Assembly (NCBI GenBank): GCA_905250075.1
Contig: CAJNOP010000103.1
Span: 504,441 to 568,440 of the forward strand
DNA length: 64,000 nucleotides
Direction of reading: 5' to 3'
From: Rotaria sp. Silwood1
Lineage: Eukaryota; Rotifera; Eurotatoria; Philodinida; Philodinidae
In this document: positions 11,462 to 23,464 of the stretch, piece by piece
How the letters are laid out: every line of letters starts with the position of its first letter
Position numbering within the stretch: the stretch's first letter is position 1
The notes under the pieces: generated by a model
The model's input: the letters and a program-made list of their open reading frames with translations, nothing else
Database searches by the model: none
What the model was told of the DNA's origin: nothing
Made by a program: the position numbers and the translations under genes

Positions 11462-11495
11462 GACGTTTCGACTTATAAAAAGATCATTTTCAAGG
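11462..11495 (-). ncRNA. Degenerate hammerhead-ribozyme-like remnant
   Basis: On the minus strand a GTCGAAACGTC core follows a short stem-loop (GATCTTTTTATAAGTC). The CTGATGA strand has decayed to TTGAAAATGA, so it is not expected to be active. It lies about 200 bp from the next telomere-like tract. Confidence 0.35.
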
Positions 11496-11696
11496 GAAAA
11501 TATATTAATAATAATTTGCTCCTATTTAATGATTTTACTATATAAAGATGCGCAAAATTTTTATCTTAAATATGAACGGTTGATCTCGAAAATGTAAATC
11601 GATCACAAGATGTTTTGATTTCACTTGTATGTACCGATCAAGTGAATTTAATCTTGAATAGCTTGATTTTAAAGTAAAAGTACTTGAATATATATA

Positions 11697-11866
11697 GGGT
11701 GTGGGTGTGTGTGTGGGTCGGTGACGGTGTGGGGTGTGGGTGTATGGGGTGCGGATGTTGGTGTCTAATCATCGGCAACTTACCCACACCCACACCCACA
11801 CTCACACCCTACCCACTCACACCCCACACCCACCCACCCCACACCGCTACACCCACACACACCCCA
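11697..11866. repeat. Telomere-like (TGTGGG) hairpin tract
   Basis: A G-rich arm (11697-11762) and a C-rich arm (11780-11866) are separated by about 18 bp. The arms are imperfect copies of each other's complement. It lies between the convergent 3' ends of the hydroxyacid oxidase and the Ca2+ ATPase. Confidence 0.85.
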
Positions 11867-11994
11867 ATACAAACAGCACGGATAAATGAAAAGAAATAAA
11901 AGGAAAAAGAAAAAGAAAAAAGAAAAAAACAAACTAATAAAAAAAAGAAGAAAAAAAGAAAGAAGTGAACATGTTGCATCACACGCTTTCACAA

Positions 11995-14900
11995 TTATTC
12001 ATCAAGAATATTGGCTCGACTATTGCGTTTACATTCAACAACTTTTTCAAGTCGTGTACGAAATTCATTAATCACACGAGACTAAAATATATATCATATA
12101 TAGAATTATAAAAATTCAAAGAAAAAACAAAAAATTCAAACCTCTGTATTAAGTTGATTGGCACCTTTTCGTAGCATAAATTTAGCAATGGTAGGTTGTG
12201 GTTCAGGAACAACAGTTGCACTTGTTGATTGACCAATTATACTATATGGCATATAACCACCATCACTCCATCTTGATACTCGTCGTAGTTGATCCGCTGC
12301 AGCTGATTTTCGACGAGTTTCGTTCTCAGCACATTTTCTTCGTTGTTTTTTATAAAAGCATGGACAACAAACACGAAACATTGCCGAAAAACATAGAGCA
12401 AATGGTTTCGTTGGGATACATAATATAATCTAGATTATAACAATCAAATTTTTCTTAGAATTTCATAAATAATTCAAAGAACAAACCTGTTGCCATATAA
12501 GTGATCCAACACCAAAAAGTAAACTCCATACCCATTGTATAATACTCAATCGTGCACAACTAAATACTTGACCACCAAACGTAACAATTAAAATCTAAAA
12601 TCAAACAAATAACATATTATTTTAATTCTTTCTATTTATAATTACTTGTGCAACAAAACAAAAAATCCAAATACAATAAAAAAATGGATTTCGAAATATT
12701 CCTTTAAATACATTTCTTTCTCCATATAATTTTCTTGAATTAATTTCATTAAATAATGTCATTAATACAAATGCATTAAATACTAATGTAAATTGTTGAC
12801 TTAATTCTCTAGCTGCATGTGGATTATTTTGAATTTTTTGAACTGTTGATTCAACATCTAAGAAATATTGTCCAACATAAAGTATAACAAACATAATAAC
12901 AAGTTGATAAAATGATTGTCCAAGAATATTTCGTAACATTAATGGTGATATTATTGATTTTGTTCGTCCATATGGTTTTCGATTTAATAATTCTTCTGTT
13001 GGTGGTTCGGTTGCAAGAGCAAGTGAAGCTAATGAATCCATGACAAGATTAACCCAAAGCATTTGTACAGCTCGTAATGGAACACTCTAGAGAATAATAA
13101 AACAAAACATCGAAAATAAATTTTTTTTCGAAAAATAAGAATATATATGTATATATCATACGCTAATAGCTGCAGCTGATACAACTGAAATCAAACCAGT
13201 TGATAAATTAGCTGTTAATTGGAATTGAAGAAATTTTGCAATACAATCATAAACATTTCTTCCCCACATTATAGCTTTAACAATCGATGCAAAATTATCA
13301 TCTGTTAAGATTATATCGGATGCTTGTTTTGCAACATCTGTTCCTTGAATACCCTTTATAAAAGAAATCGATCAAAAAAAACCAAATGTAAAGTATTTTT
13401 TTTTAAATATAATTTACCATAGCAAATCCAACATCAGCACGTTTAAGTGCTGGTCCATCATTTGTACCATCACCAGTAACAGCAACAACTTCACGATATG
13501 GTGTTATACGACTTTCAACAATACCATTAACTAAATTATATTTATCTTGAGGTGATGAACGTGCTAAAACACGTAATTTTGGCCAAATTTCATCGAGTTT
13601 TTTTTGTGAAATCTAAATATTTAAATTATAAAAAAGCAAAACATATTCATTTCGCTGTATTAACTTTTCCAGTTGCATCTCGAATACGTTTATTAAATTC
13701 ATTTCCTTCAAGTATAAGAAAGTCTTCATCGGGTTTGATTATACCACATTTTGTTGCTATGGAACGAGCTGTCATTATATTATCACCTGTTATCATGCGA
13801 ACAACAACACCTGCTCGTTGACATTTTTCAATAGCTTCCGGTACCTGAATAGAAAAGAAAACCAAACAAGAATTAATCTTTTATTTCTTTTTTAAATAAA
13901 TTATCTTACTTCGTTTCGAACAGGATCTTCAATTCCAAGAATTGCAATACAAATTAAATCATTAATAATTTTATCTTCATTATTCCAATCTTGTTTTTCT
14001 TTTCCAAGATCTTTATAAGCAATACAAATTGTTCTTAAACCATTATGAGCCATATTTTCAATAACATCATGTATTAAACGACTTTTTTCATTGTCATTTA
14101 ATTCTTTTACTTGATTATTTTCACCAATAATTGATTTACATCTTTAAGAAACAAAACAAGACAAAAAAAAATGAATAGGAATTTTTTTTTCTTTTTAAAT
14201 AATTTAAATGTGTTTTTTTTCTTACTTCGTTAAAACCATTTCTGATGCACCTTTGGTATAAACTCGATAACCATCATTACGTTGAATAATTGTACTCATC
14301 ATTTTACGTACAGAATTAAATACATATACTTTAACTAATTTTTTTTCGGGAATATCTCGACGAATTCTATAATATGATCCACCCCAATTTTGTACTAAAC
14401 CCAATAAAGCACATTCAGTTTTATTACCAATTTGTTTTGGTAAACCACCATCATCTTGCTTTGACTCCTATATATATATATCATTTAATAAAAAATTATT
14501 TAGAAAAAAAAAACAAACTAATTCTAACCTCTATTTTTGATGTATAATTTGTATTAACAGATATAGCTTCAAAAAGTAACGGTAATACTTCTTGATTTAC
14601 TTCTTCTGCTTTTGGTAATTGTTCACTATGTTTTCCTAATAGAAAAATAGATTAAGTAAACGAAAACAAAAAATAATTGTGCTCAAGAAAATAATGGGTT
14701 CTAACATGTTCAAACACGATTGAAGACCCAACTCAAAATCATGAAATAAGTTTTGTTTTTATTCTAATTATTTTTAAAAGATGAAAACATTTCATCGTTT
14801 ACAGATTCTTAAGAAGAATCTATATTGAAGTTTATATTTCAATCTGATCGATTATTTTCACCTTCAGGAAACAATCAAAATCAGCAAAGTTTGTTGGTTT

Positions 14901-17900
14901 TCTGATTCTTTTGTCTGCTACAAAAGTTATCAGAAAAATGATCGTGAAATTCCAACAATTTACAATCTAAAATATTGTTTATTAGGGATCGATGTATTGG
15001 GCAAGTTGACCGCAGTTAAAACGGATGAGCTTATGATTCTAATCTGATCATTAAATTCACTTCGATAATGATACTTTATTGACAGAAATCCCTTTTCTTT
15101 ACTTTAATATGTTTGATACATAGGCTTTCTTTTTTTTTTCATTTATCATTTTTTATGTATCTTCTATATGGATATATTTTGGGGTGACAATATTTTTGAA
15201 TACCAACTTTTCTCAACGTTCATTTCACATTATTATCTGTCAATAAAGTTTAGGTGCTACTCCAGGTCGGTGGCAACCTCACTCTGTACTGTTTTCCACA
15301 GTCAATCAGACCAGTTAGTTAATGGTATTGTTGGTTTGGAAAAGAGCCAAAGTGATACTTCTCCAGATTAGCGACATCGTGGCATCCACACTCTTTGATG
15401 CTCTCTGCCAGTTAGACCACATAGTGTATAGGATGTCGTCGACCTGGAGAAGAACCATATTTTTAAATGGATATGAATTTTTTTTATAGATAAACGCGCT
15501 CCACCATTCTTTAATTGCTTTGATCATACATTACCCTGTTTGATCCCTGAAAATAAAGTGCCGAGTGTGAATCATGTAGAAGCACCCAAGAGATAATGAA
15601 ACTTCACTACTTGAAAAGAATTGGTGATCAAAAGTATTCTTTTTCATATTTTGAGTGCATCCTGTTTACGTCTTTCGCTTCTATTGTTAAGTTGCTTAAT
15701 ATCTATACTTTAGTTCATTAATTTAAAATATAGTATCGATAGAAAAGGTGCTCAGCTTGTATAGTAAACTCAGAAGTTGGAAGAGACAAAAGGAAACAGC
15801 AGCGGGTATGAGTCACTAGATAGTAGTCATAAATAGAAAGATAACCTTATCAAAACTTTTTCTGCTAAATTACTTAAATTTTCATGTACATATCGATATA
15901 TGCCGCATAATAATATCACAACAAGAAGTTAGAACAGAAAAATGATGTCAAACTAATTATCTGAGACTACTTGTCGAATAACAAACATCGACGACATTTA
16001 ACTTTAGCGACTATATTATCATTCAATGCACTGTGCTAGAATATGACACATAATCTGTGTATGTAAAAAAAGTCTTTGCAAAACATTTCTGGTTAATTTT
16101 CGTTCATTTATAAGTCACTGGAGAAAATCAAAAGTAATCAACTAGAACAAAGACTTCATGCTCTTTCTAACTATATATTCACAATTCTTTTTTGGCTTTA
16201 AATTAATTTATTGAGAGGAAATCTTCGACGAAGATCAAATATCACATCGGTACAGAATTTTTCATGTAGATTAGGTTTATATTTTGATCAAAGCTGTTTC
16301 AATACAAGCTATGAGAAATATTTTTTACATATCAGTTTGCAAAACAAGACTTACTCTAGAAATACTCAATTTGATTCTCTTTTTCTTTTTTACAAATTGA
16401 TTCAAATGATCGCAATCTATTACATTCTAAATACTGAAATTCCAAAAAAAAACCGACTTTTTTTAAAATGCTGCCTCATGTAAAGAATTACTTTCGAAAA
16501 AGTTTATAGCTTTTAATTCTTTTGAATTCTAGTTTACTATAATCCATAATTTCGCAGAAAATCAAATTTTCTATAATACCAGAAAGATAAAACAATTTTA
16601 AAAGTTTCCACAGAAGAAGTTATGAATGACAGACAAAAAGTCTATTTTTGCTAAGTCCAAACAACATTTTTGATTTATTTAAATATTTGCTTACAGCTCA
16701 CCAATCGTAAGTTAGAAAAAAAAACAATACTGAATAAATATTTAGAAAAAGATCTAATTCTGGTTCTAATTGACTGCTTTTGATCCTCTTCAATGACATC
16801 TAGGTGTCCAAAATATTAGCAAATATATTTACCAACACCTTTTTATTTTACATTGTATACAAACATCGTTTTTGACCGTCATCAAAGACTTTTCTCAGTG
16901 AGCTAACTTTAAATCAGAAAAAAATTCTAAACATATAGTTAGAAAAAGTATGAAGTTCATATTCTAGCTGATTACTTTTCACTCTCCTCAATGATTTCTA
17001 TATAAACAAAAAATATTAACCAAACATATTGTGCAAAGACATTTTTTTTACACGTAGATTATTCTGATCATATGATTTCTACCCAAGTCTATACTGACCT
17101 ACCAGTGATATAGGACTGTACAACAGTCATACTATTTGTTGTTAATGTTCCTGTTTTATCTGAACATATTGTTGATGCATTTCCCATTGTTTCACAAGCA
17201 TCCAAATGTCGAACAAGATTATTATCTGTCATCATTTTCTAATAAAAAAAAATTAAGATAATAATTAGATTTATTAAGATCATTTTTGTTACTAACTCGA
17301 ACAGCATAAGCAAGAGCAACTGTTACAGCCAATGGAAGACCTATTTATTTAGAAATCAAAAAAAAATTTTTTTCTTTTTTCTTAAGTGCACAAATAAATG
17401 AATGTTACCTTCTGGTACTGCAACAACAATGACTGTAATAGCTTGAATAAGAAATGAAATAAAATAACCAATATCAATTCCTGAGGGTTTTTGTTTTTTA
17501 ATAACATAAGTTGTAATACAATAACGAATGATTAAACTAATTAATGTTAAAAAAGCAGCGGACATACCTATTAAAAAAAAATAATTCCTTTCCATTTTAA
17601 AAAACAAAAAAAAATAATAATGCTTTACCAATATAACCAATATACAAAGCTAGAGTAGTTAATTTCAATTGAAGAACCGCTAAAAAAATGATTTTATTTT
17701 TCAAATGATTTCATTTTTGGTTTGTTTTTTACACTTACATATATGTTTAGCATCACCTGCATCAATATGATCATCTTCTGTATCTTCAGTTAATTCAGCT
17801 GCAGCATTTTTTGCCTTGTTCTGAGATTTTTTTTTATTATCACGAGTAGATTCATTTGTTTTATTATCATTTTTGTCTTTGGATGTTTTTACTAATCTTA

Positions 17901-19653
17901 ATTGATCTTCGTGTGATCGTTTTTCAGATATTGTTGGTGTTCGTTGTTTTGTTTCATCTTCAAGATGTACACTTTGTTTTGATAAATCAGATGGATCTTT
18001 TGTTGATGGTGTTGTTATGTTAGATTTTCTATCTTTTGATTCATTTCCACCTGCTGTTGCACCAAGTAAACTCATTATACTTCTAACTTGAGAATTAAGT
18101 CCAACACCAAGAACTACCATTCGACCACTACCTTCCATGACATGTGTACCTGATAATAATCCGACATCTTCACCTTCATCTTTTCTTATTAAATCAGTTT
18201 CTCCTGAATAAAACGAAAAAAACAAATTATTATTTTCATTGTTCATAATTTTTAGAAGAAAAAACAATTTTTTTTTACCTGTTAAAGAAGATTCATCGAT
18301 TTTAAGATCACTTGATTGAACTATAATTCCATCAGCTGGTATAAGATCTCCTAAAAAAGAATGAATTCAAAAAACAAAATTTCTCTGAAAAAAATTTTTA
18401 TTCAAAATTTTACCATATTTAATAAAACAAAGGTCACCAACAACAAGTTCTGTAACAGGAATTTGTTGTATATGATTATCTCGTACAACAGATGCTTGTT
18501 GATCTTTTTCAATTTTACTTTGTAAACCACGAAATTGTCGTTCTTTTCTCCAATCATTAAACGCAGTAACAAATACAACGACAAGAACAGCAACAAGAAT
18601 TGCAATACCTTCAATCCATTCAAGATTTGCTAAAAAAAAGAGCGGATACAACGAAAAAATTAACATAATCTCTATGTTTAAATTCAGTTAATTTAAAAAC
18701 CAATATCAAATTTTCTCTCTTCTTTAAGATATTATTCTATATTAATTTTAAATATTAAAAATTGTCGGAATTAGGATTTTTCTCCTGTCATCAATTTTGG
18801 ATACTTTATTATTTTCTTCTTTTTTGTTAAATGTAAACATTTGTTTATAAGTAATATGAGATAGTGCCTATAGATAATTTATTTGTCTATCAATGTTCTG
18901 GAAAAGCTTTTTGATCATTAGTATGCTTAACCACACTATAGTGATCTCTTGAGACAGGCTGGCATGAAAATAAGGCACCGAACCCGTATATAGACATGCA
19001 TAACATCTTATCTTTAATAATAACAAAAGAAATAAGAAAGAACAAACGAATGACGAAGAGAGAAGATGAGATAAATGATAATGAGAAACAATGACTTATC
19101 AACATCATAAGCCGTAATCGATCAGCACAAGTATTTATCTAGTAGCCAGATAAATCAATCAATATTCTCAACGTCTATCGCATTCTATGTGTCTATGCTT
19201 GTCTAATTCAATTTAGATCTAATGATGTAATAACAAGAAAGAAAAACCTATCTACGTACATTCATCTTGTACAGCTTGATCTCTTTGATGAGGTGGTGTA
19301 TAAAATGAAAGACCAATTGAAACAACAGCACATACTAATAATATAACTAATAACATATCATGAAGTGTATCCCAACATAATCTTAAAAATGATTTCATTG
19401 GTTTTGGTGGTATTTCATTTCTTCCATAGATTGCACGACGTTGTTCAAGATCTTCTTGATTATTTGAATCAAGTCCTTTATTACCATCAACTTTTAATTT
19501 TTCTAATATTCCTTTAACACCATTATATGTAGATGAATTTAACTTTTCAAGTAAATCTTTTCCATGTAATTCCATTAATGCTTTTAATTGTTGAATTGTT
19601 AGATCAAACATTGATGAATCACTACCACCCGATGTTTTTGCAGATGATTTCAT
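11995..19653 (-). CDS. Plasma-membrane Ca2+-transporting P-type ATPase (PMCA)
   Basis: This pump exports Ca2+ at the cell surface using ATP. Eighteen exons, high to low coordinate, join in frame to 1202 residues: 19653-19260, 18629-18414, 18350-18279, 18203-17739, 17679-17629, 17567-17409, 17340-17297, 17238-17103, 14635-14529, 14467-14226, 14141-13910, 13844-13665, 13612-13418, 13353-13162, 13086-12646, 12594-12487, 12429-12142 and 12081-11995. Visible motifs are [51 protein letters not shown], the phosphorylation site [11 protein letters not shown] (Asp about 494), [32 protein letters not shown] (about 811-822) and FLQFQLTAN. The C-terminus [19 protein letters not shown] resembles the PMCA calmodulin-binding helix. 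The loop after GTHVMEG carries a long Lys/Ser/Asp-rich insert. Introns are mostly 45-70 bp, except about 2.47 kb between exons 8 and 9 and about 0.63 kb between exons 1 and 2. Confidence 0.95.
14636..17102. other. Large PMCA intron 8
   Basis: This 2.47-kb intron holds a fold-back element at its 5' side on the minus strand (16055-17055). It also has a patch at about 15240-15540 that is more GC-rich than its surroundings, which I cannot identify. Otherwise it is AT-rich noise. Confidence 0.6.
16055..17055. mobile_element. Fold-back/MITE-like element in a PMCA intron
   Basis: Sequence at 16055-16195 recurs inverted at about 16905-17055; shared blocks include CATATAGTTAGAAA, TTGATTACTTTT, AATTAACCA and TGCAAAGACTTTTTTTA. 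A third, direct copy lies at 16680-16850. No coding sequence is evident. Exact ends and target duplication were not resolved. Confidence 0.55.
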
Positions 19654-19665
19654 TCTAGACGGTAT

Positions 19666-21240
19666 CTAAATCAAACGAAAATAGAATTTATAAAAAAATA
19701 ACAAATTTTTCTTCAATTATAATTTAATCATCTTCTATATCATTTTTCTTATTTATGTCCATGATACTAACAAAAAGAAACTTTTTTTCTTCTTCTTCTT
19801 CAAAAAAACTCACCTTAGCTATTGTATGTATATCTCTGATTCTAAGAAAACAAAGAAGATGAATACAAAAGAATTCATATTAGATAGAGAAGCATAAACA
19901 TAGCTTCATCCATTTTCTGTTGATGATAATATTTGCATATTAAGCGTGAATGTTGCCGATATTTCTCGACGACAACAACACAAATGAAACTATGACTTTA
20001 AACTCGCTATAATTTCTATAATAAGAGGAGTATGTCACTCATCACTGTGTTATATAACTGTACTAATGAAGAATGAAAGTTTTTCTATTTTTCGTTTTTG
20101 TTCTACTTCTGTTTTATATTTAGACGATAGATAATAAAAAGAAAGTAAACAAGAATAAAAAAGAAGGAAACAAAAATCTGATACACATCTTAACGATGCG
20201 TATATTGAAAACCTTATTTATTTATTATTCAAAACAAAAACATCAATTCCGTGTTGAATCTTAAAATAGTTTTGGAATAAGAATCTTTCTCTTGTCGATC
20301 AAGGGTACAGAAAATTATTATTTTCTATCGAACACACTCTAAGTATAGAGGGAAGCAAAGACGATATATTCTGTTATTTGAGGTAACCAACTAACTTTGC
20401 ACCAGAATATTCTAACTTTGGCATCATTCTTTTTCTTATTTTCTTCTTTTCTTGCTACGAATATTCCCTATCTACTGATACATCAGTTGGTCAACATCAC
20501 ATATAACTTTGCTACTAATAATATACACACGATAGAATTAGTATTGTATCAGAGCCTGAAATGGGGCGATTTTTTCGTTCCCCGCCTCGTCCCGTCCCAT
20601 CTTATCCCGCGAAAAGCTTTCCCCCGACTCTCCGCCCCGTTTCGGTCTCTGTATTGTATGGCTAGAGTGGTTTCTTTGCTGTTGTTGTTTGTTGTTATTT
20701 CGCTATCGTTTTCCATCTGAATTTGCCAGTCATTATCATCATCGTTTATTTGATTTGTTAACATTGCAGCTATATTTAGACAATGCATTTATTAGATCAG
20801 AGATATTTTTAAGATGAACAGGGAAGTTTAACAAATATGTTCATCATTACTGTTATTTAAATTTCATATTTAAAAAACTGTAAAAAAAACAAATTTAGAA
20901 TTATGTTATGATTACCTGTTTTTTAGATTGTCTTATTTCAGGTGATGGAGGTGGTGAGTCTAACGATTGCATTTCCATTTGTTTTTCTGTTTTGTCTACA
21001 AGTGATGAATGAGATGCTGTTGATGAACGATTCTTTATCGAATTGTTATTATCAACTCGAACTTTTTTTGTACTAAACTCCGACCTATGAAATATTAAAA
21101 AACATATGAATATATAATAAAGTTCGAAATAATAAAAATTAAAAAAACAAATTTCACTTACTAATTCATCTCAATATTAATTCAAATGATTAGAATTTTG
21201 AAGCTGTAGAAAACTAATTTATGTTTTTATATATGAGGGT
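19666..21240. other. 5' region of the PMCA gene
   Basis: This stretch holds a likely upstream exon (20916-21084) and an AT-rich leader intron. It also holds a GC-rich patch at 20551-20650 that begins CAGAGCCTGAAATGGGG and is rich in CCCGCCTCGTCCCG, which looks like one end of a hAT-type element. Confidence 0.5.
20916..21084 (-). CDS. Probable upstream/alternative 5' exon of PMCA
   Basis: An open exon with AG acceptor (tttcatag) and GTAATC donor ends in phase 0, which fits an extension of PMCA exon 1 back to 19665 (adding IPSR before its Met). It encodes a Ser/Asn/Lys-rich peptide containing MEMQSLDSPPPSPEIRQ, which could supply an alternative start. I could not find a stop-free link to a further upstream ATG, so the true N-terminus is uncertain. 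Confidence 0.45.
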
Positions 21241-21252
21241 GTGGGTGTGGGT
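21237..21252. repeat. Short telomere-like repeat at PLE 3' end
   Basis: GGTGTGGGTGTGGGTG, about 2.5 TGTGGG units, abuts the hammerhead motif that closes the Penelope-like fragment. Confidence 0.7.
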
Positions 21253-21276
21253 GTCTAGAAGATTTTTTTGTAGAAT

Positions 21277-21333
21277 TCCAAGCTACTTACGACGTTTCGT
21301 CCTTGTTTAAGGGGCTCATCAGGTAAATTCGGA
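21277..21333 (-). ncRNA. Hammerhead ribozyme motif (HHR1)
   Basis: The minus strand reads CTGATGAG, a short stem II (GCCC...AGGAC, one C/A mismatch), CGAAAC, then GTC followed by GTAAGT. All core strands of a hammerhead are present. Helix I forms between GTAAGT-AGC-TTGGA and its partner (complement of GTAAATTCGGA), with a one-sided bulge where tertiary contacts usually sit. Helix III is minimal (ACGT), as in the dimer-active hammerheads of Penelope-like elements. The predicted cut is between 21291 and 21290, after GUC. Activity is inference. Confidence 0.7.
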
Positions 21334-21752
21334 GTCTAATTAACTGCATATCGATTATATTCAAATTATTGTTTAAGTGTATGAAAGTATATTATAAAAG
21401 GATAAGAGATTGAAAGCATCACACGGCGCGTTCCTACATTTAGCGGCTTTGTACGGTTTATGTCTTAAGGATAGTATTGCAAACATTCATCCGTAAAATG
21501 TTTTACCTTCAAATATTTTGTAGTGTATAGTGTGTTTGTCTGGCAATGGTCGATAAATATGTCTTGTAGTTGAACGATATATGTTCAAAATATCTAAAAT
21601 GGAACAGATTTGGTTAGAGGTAATCTTAAGTATTTGATTAGAGAATAATTGATGATTAGCTTTATTGTTCAGTATTTCTAATCTGATAAAATAAACACGT
21701 AGTTCGAGTTATATAATTGAAAACTGATAGAAAAAAATGTTTTTGTTAGTTA

Positions 21753-22302
21753 TTATTGTGTGGGTAGTTCCATTCTTTTTAGAATTTCTCGTGTAGGCTT
21801 TTTGCGAATTAAAAATTTTTGTAATGTGCGGTTGGTCTTCGGGATAAGTCGGATTCGAATGCAGTTAGTCGGTGACCCTGGATCTTGATAATGTTTTCTC
21901 CACCATTTCAGAAATTGTTGAGGAAATGTCGAGGTTGGCCCGCTTTCAAATATGTATCGTAAGTACATCACTTTTGGATTCCATGGTCTTTGTTGTAATA
22001 CGGGTGGAAATAGGACAGAATCTTTTTTCACAGCTTTGAATTCGATTTCACGTTTTATTGGTTGATAAAGTAATTTTCAATATAGTTGTTGATAAGTTTG
22101 TTCATTGAATCGTTTTATTCGAAGATCAGTCTTATTGACTTGAAAAAATTGAAGAAATTGATTCAATAAATTTTGGTGGATTTTTTCAAGAAAAATGAGA
22201 CATCAATACATAATTGATCTAAATGAAAATCATGAAGATTGCAACAGAGATGTGTAGCACGTAATAAAGCACTATACGGTATATTGCGATGAATACGATG
22301 TG
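21753..22302 (-). pseudogene. 3' fragment of a Penelope-like (Athena-type) reverse transcriptase
   Basis: Translated on the minus strand with one frameshift (near 22195) and an internal TGA, the remnant starts RIHRNIPYSALLRATHLC and runs to a stop at 21753. The IPYS...LR...C block is the conserved region just after the RT core in Penelope-like elements. The tail has YLRYIFESGP, FLKWWRKHY and PKTNRTLQKFLIRKKPTREI, and no GIY-YIG domain follows, as in the endonuclease-deficient telomeric Athena group. The 5' end is cut off abruptly at a telomere-like repeat (22303-22316). It is non-functional. Confidence 0.65.
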
Positions 22303-22316
22303 GAGAGTGTGGGTGT
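22303..22316. repeat. Short telomere-like repeat at the 5' truncation of the PLE
   Basis: GAGAGTGTGGGTGT lies exactly where the RT homology stops on the minus strand. This resembles capped, 5'-truncated Athena copies. Confidence 0.6.
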
Positions 22317-22375
22317 GTCAAGCAACCCATGACGCATTTCGACCTTGCTCAAGGATCTCATCAGATGGTTTTGAC
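22317..22375 (-). ncRNA. Degenerate hammerhead ribozyme motif (HHR2)
   Basis: The minus strand reads CTGATGAG, stem II (GATCCTTGAGCAAGGTC, one bulged T), CGAAA, a TG insertion, then CGTC. Helix I is well formed: ATGG pairs, then an internal loop (GTTGC opposite TT), then TTGAC pairs. The insertion after GAAA probably weakens it. It lies about 1040 nt upstream of HHR1 in the same orientation, so the two would bracket one unit. Confidence 0.55.
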
Positions 22376-22496
22376 TTTATATCTATTTGAATGATCTGAA
22401 GATCACAAATAAGATATATGATCTACAAATATACGAAGAGCTCCAAAGGGCAAAATCAACGTAATAGTAGATATATTTACATCCGTGGTGTATCAA

Positions 22497-22611
22497 GGGT
22501 GTGTGGATGTGAGTATTGCACTGTGGGTTCGTGTGACCGATAAATGCACGCCCACATCCACATCCACAATTCACACCAACACCCATGCGCACACCCATCC
22601 ATACCCACACC
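22497..22611. repeat. Telomere-like hairpin tract (weak)
   Basis: A short G-rich arm (GGGTGTGTGGATGTGAG) is followed by a longer C-rich arm (22548-22611, CCCACATCCACATCCAC then CACACCCATCCATACCCAC). It is more degenerate than the others. Confidence 0.6.
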
Positions 22612-23464
22612 GTGTCAACTCTTTTGAAAAGGGTATTTTCTCACGTCGGCACACTATTCACCTCAATGGGAGGTTCAAAACTTCAACATGCGCGTTAACA
22701 CAATATAATCTCATATGTTTATACGTTCCGATAAAAATCATGGGGTGACTGTTCGAGTTACTGATGATGAAAGAATTGAAATTATTTTCACACAAAAGAA
22801 ACTAGTCTCACCTATTGATCATTTCACACTAAAAACAACAATAATCAAAATCTAAATCCATATTGAGCAGAGGTGGGATCGGTTGGCATTTTTCCCGAAC
22901 CGAACCAAAAAAGCTGTAACCGACCGATTTTTGAAAAGTTTTAAACCGAACCAAGTTTAGGAAAAGCGCAGTTTATGTTAGGTTAATTAAGTTATTAGTG
23001 CTTTTTTAAAATAAGCATTCTTTTATATACAAGTCTTTATTATTTATTTTCGTTAAATCAAAAATAATCTTGTCACAATCCTCTGAAAAAATAAAACCAG
23101 TGGCGGTTCTAGGAGCGGTGCAATTGCCCAATCGCACCCCTTTCGAAAATTTCTCGTATGAGAAAAACTATACTTTACAGTTACAAATATGTTTAATTTG
23201 TTATGTAAGCCGGACGAATGTTTTTCTCTACCGATCTAAATTCGTTTATTAGACTAAAGAAACTTTCTGTTACTGAATAAAGTCTATGTAAAATTATTAA
23301 TCATTTCCTCATCGGCACATCATGTGTTGTCATAGAGAAAAGAAACAAATCAGGTCTTTTCGGCATCACGTAAAGAGATGGATCATCAAGCACTTCATGT
23401 AACCTATCAGTAAAGAACTGCAAAGATAATTCTTTTTATTGTATAGTAGGGATGCACCATTTCC
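22612..23464. other. Transposon debris
   Basis: At 22866 a CAGAGGTGGGATCGG end starts a stretch rich in CCGAACCGAACC. At 23098 a CAGTGGCGGTTCTAGG hAT-type end begins. No matching opposite ends were found. I see no gene. Confidence 0.45.

Noticed and set aside
11886-11970. Lys-rich coding exon (KKKKEKNK)
   Set aside because: Purine-rich simple sequence next to the telomere-like tract; the PMCA last exon ends at 11995 on the other strand.
22760-22790. A CTGATGATGAAAG stretch as another hammerhead
   Set aside because: No stem II between the CTGATGA and GAAA strands and no paired helix I.
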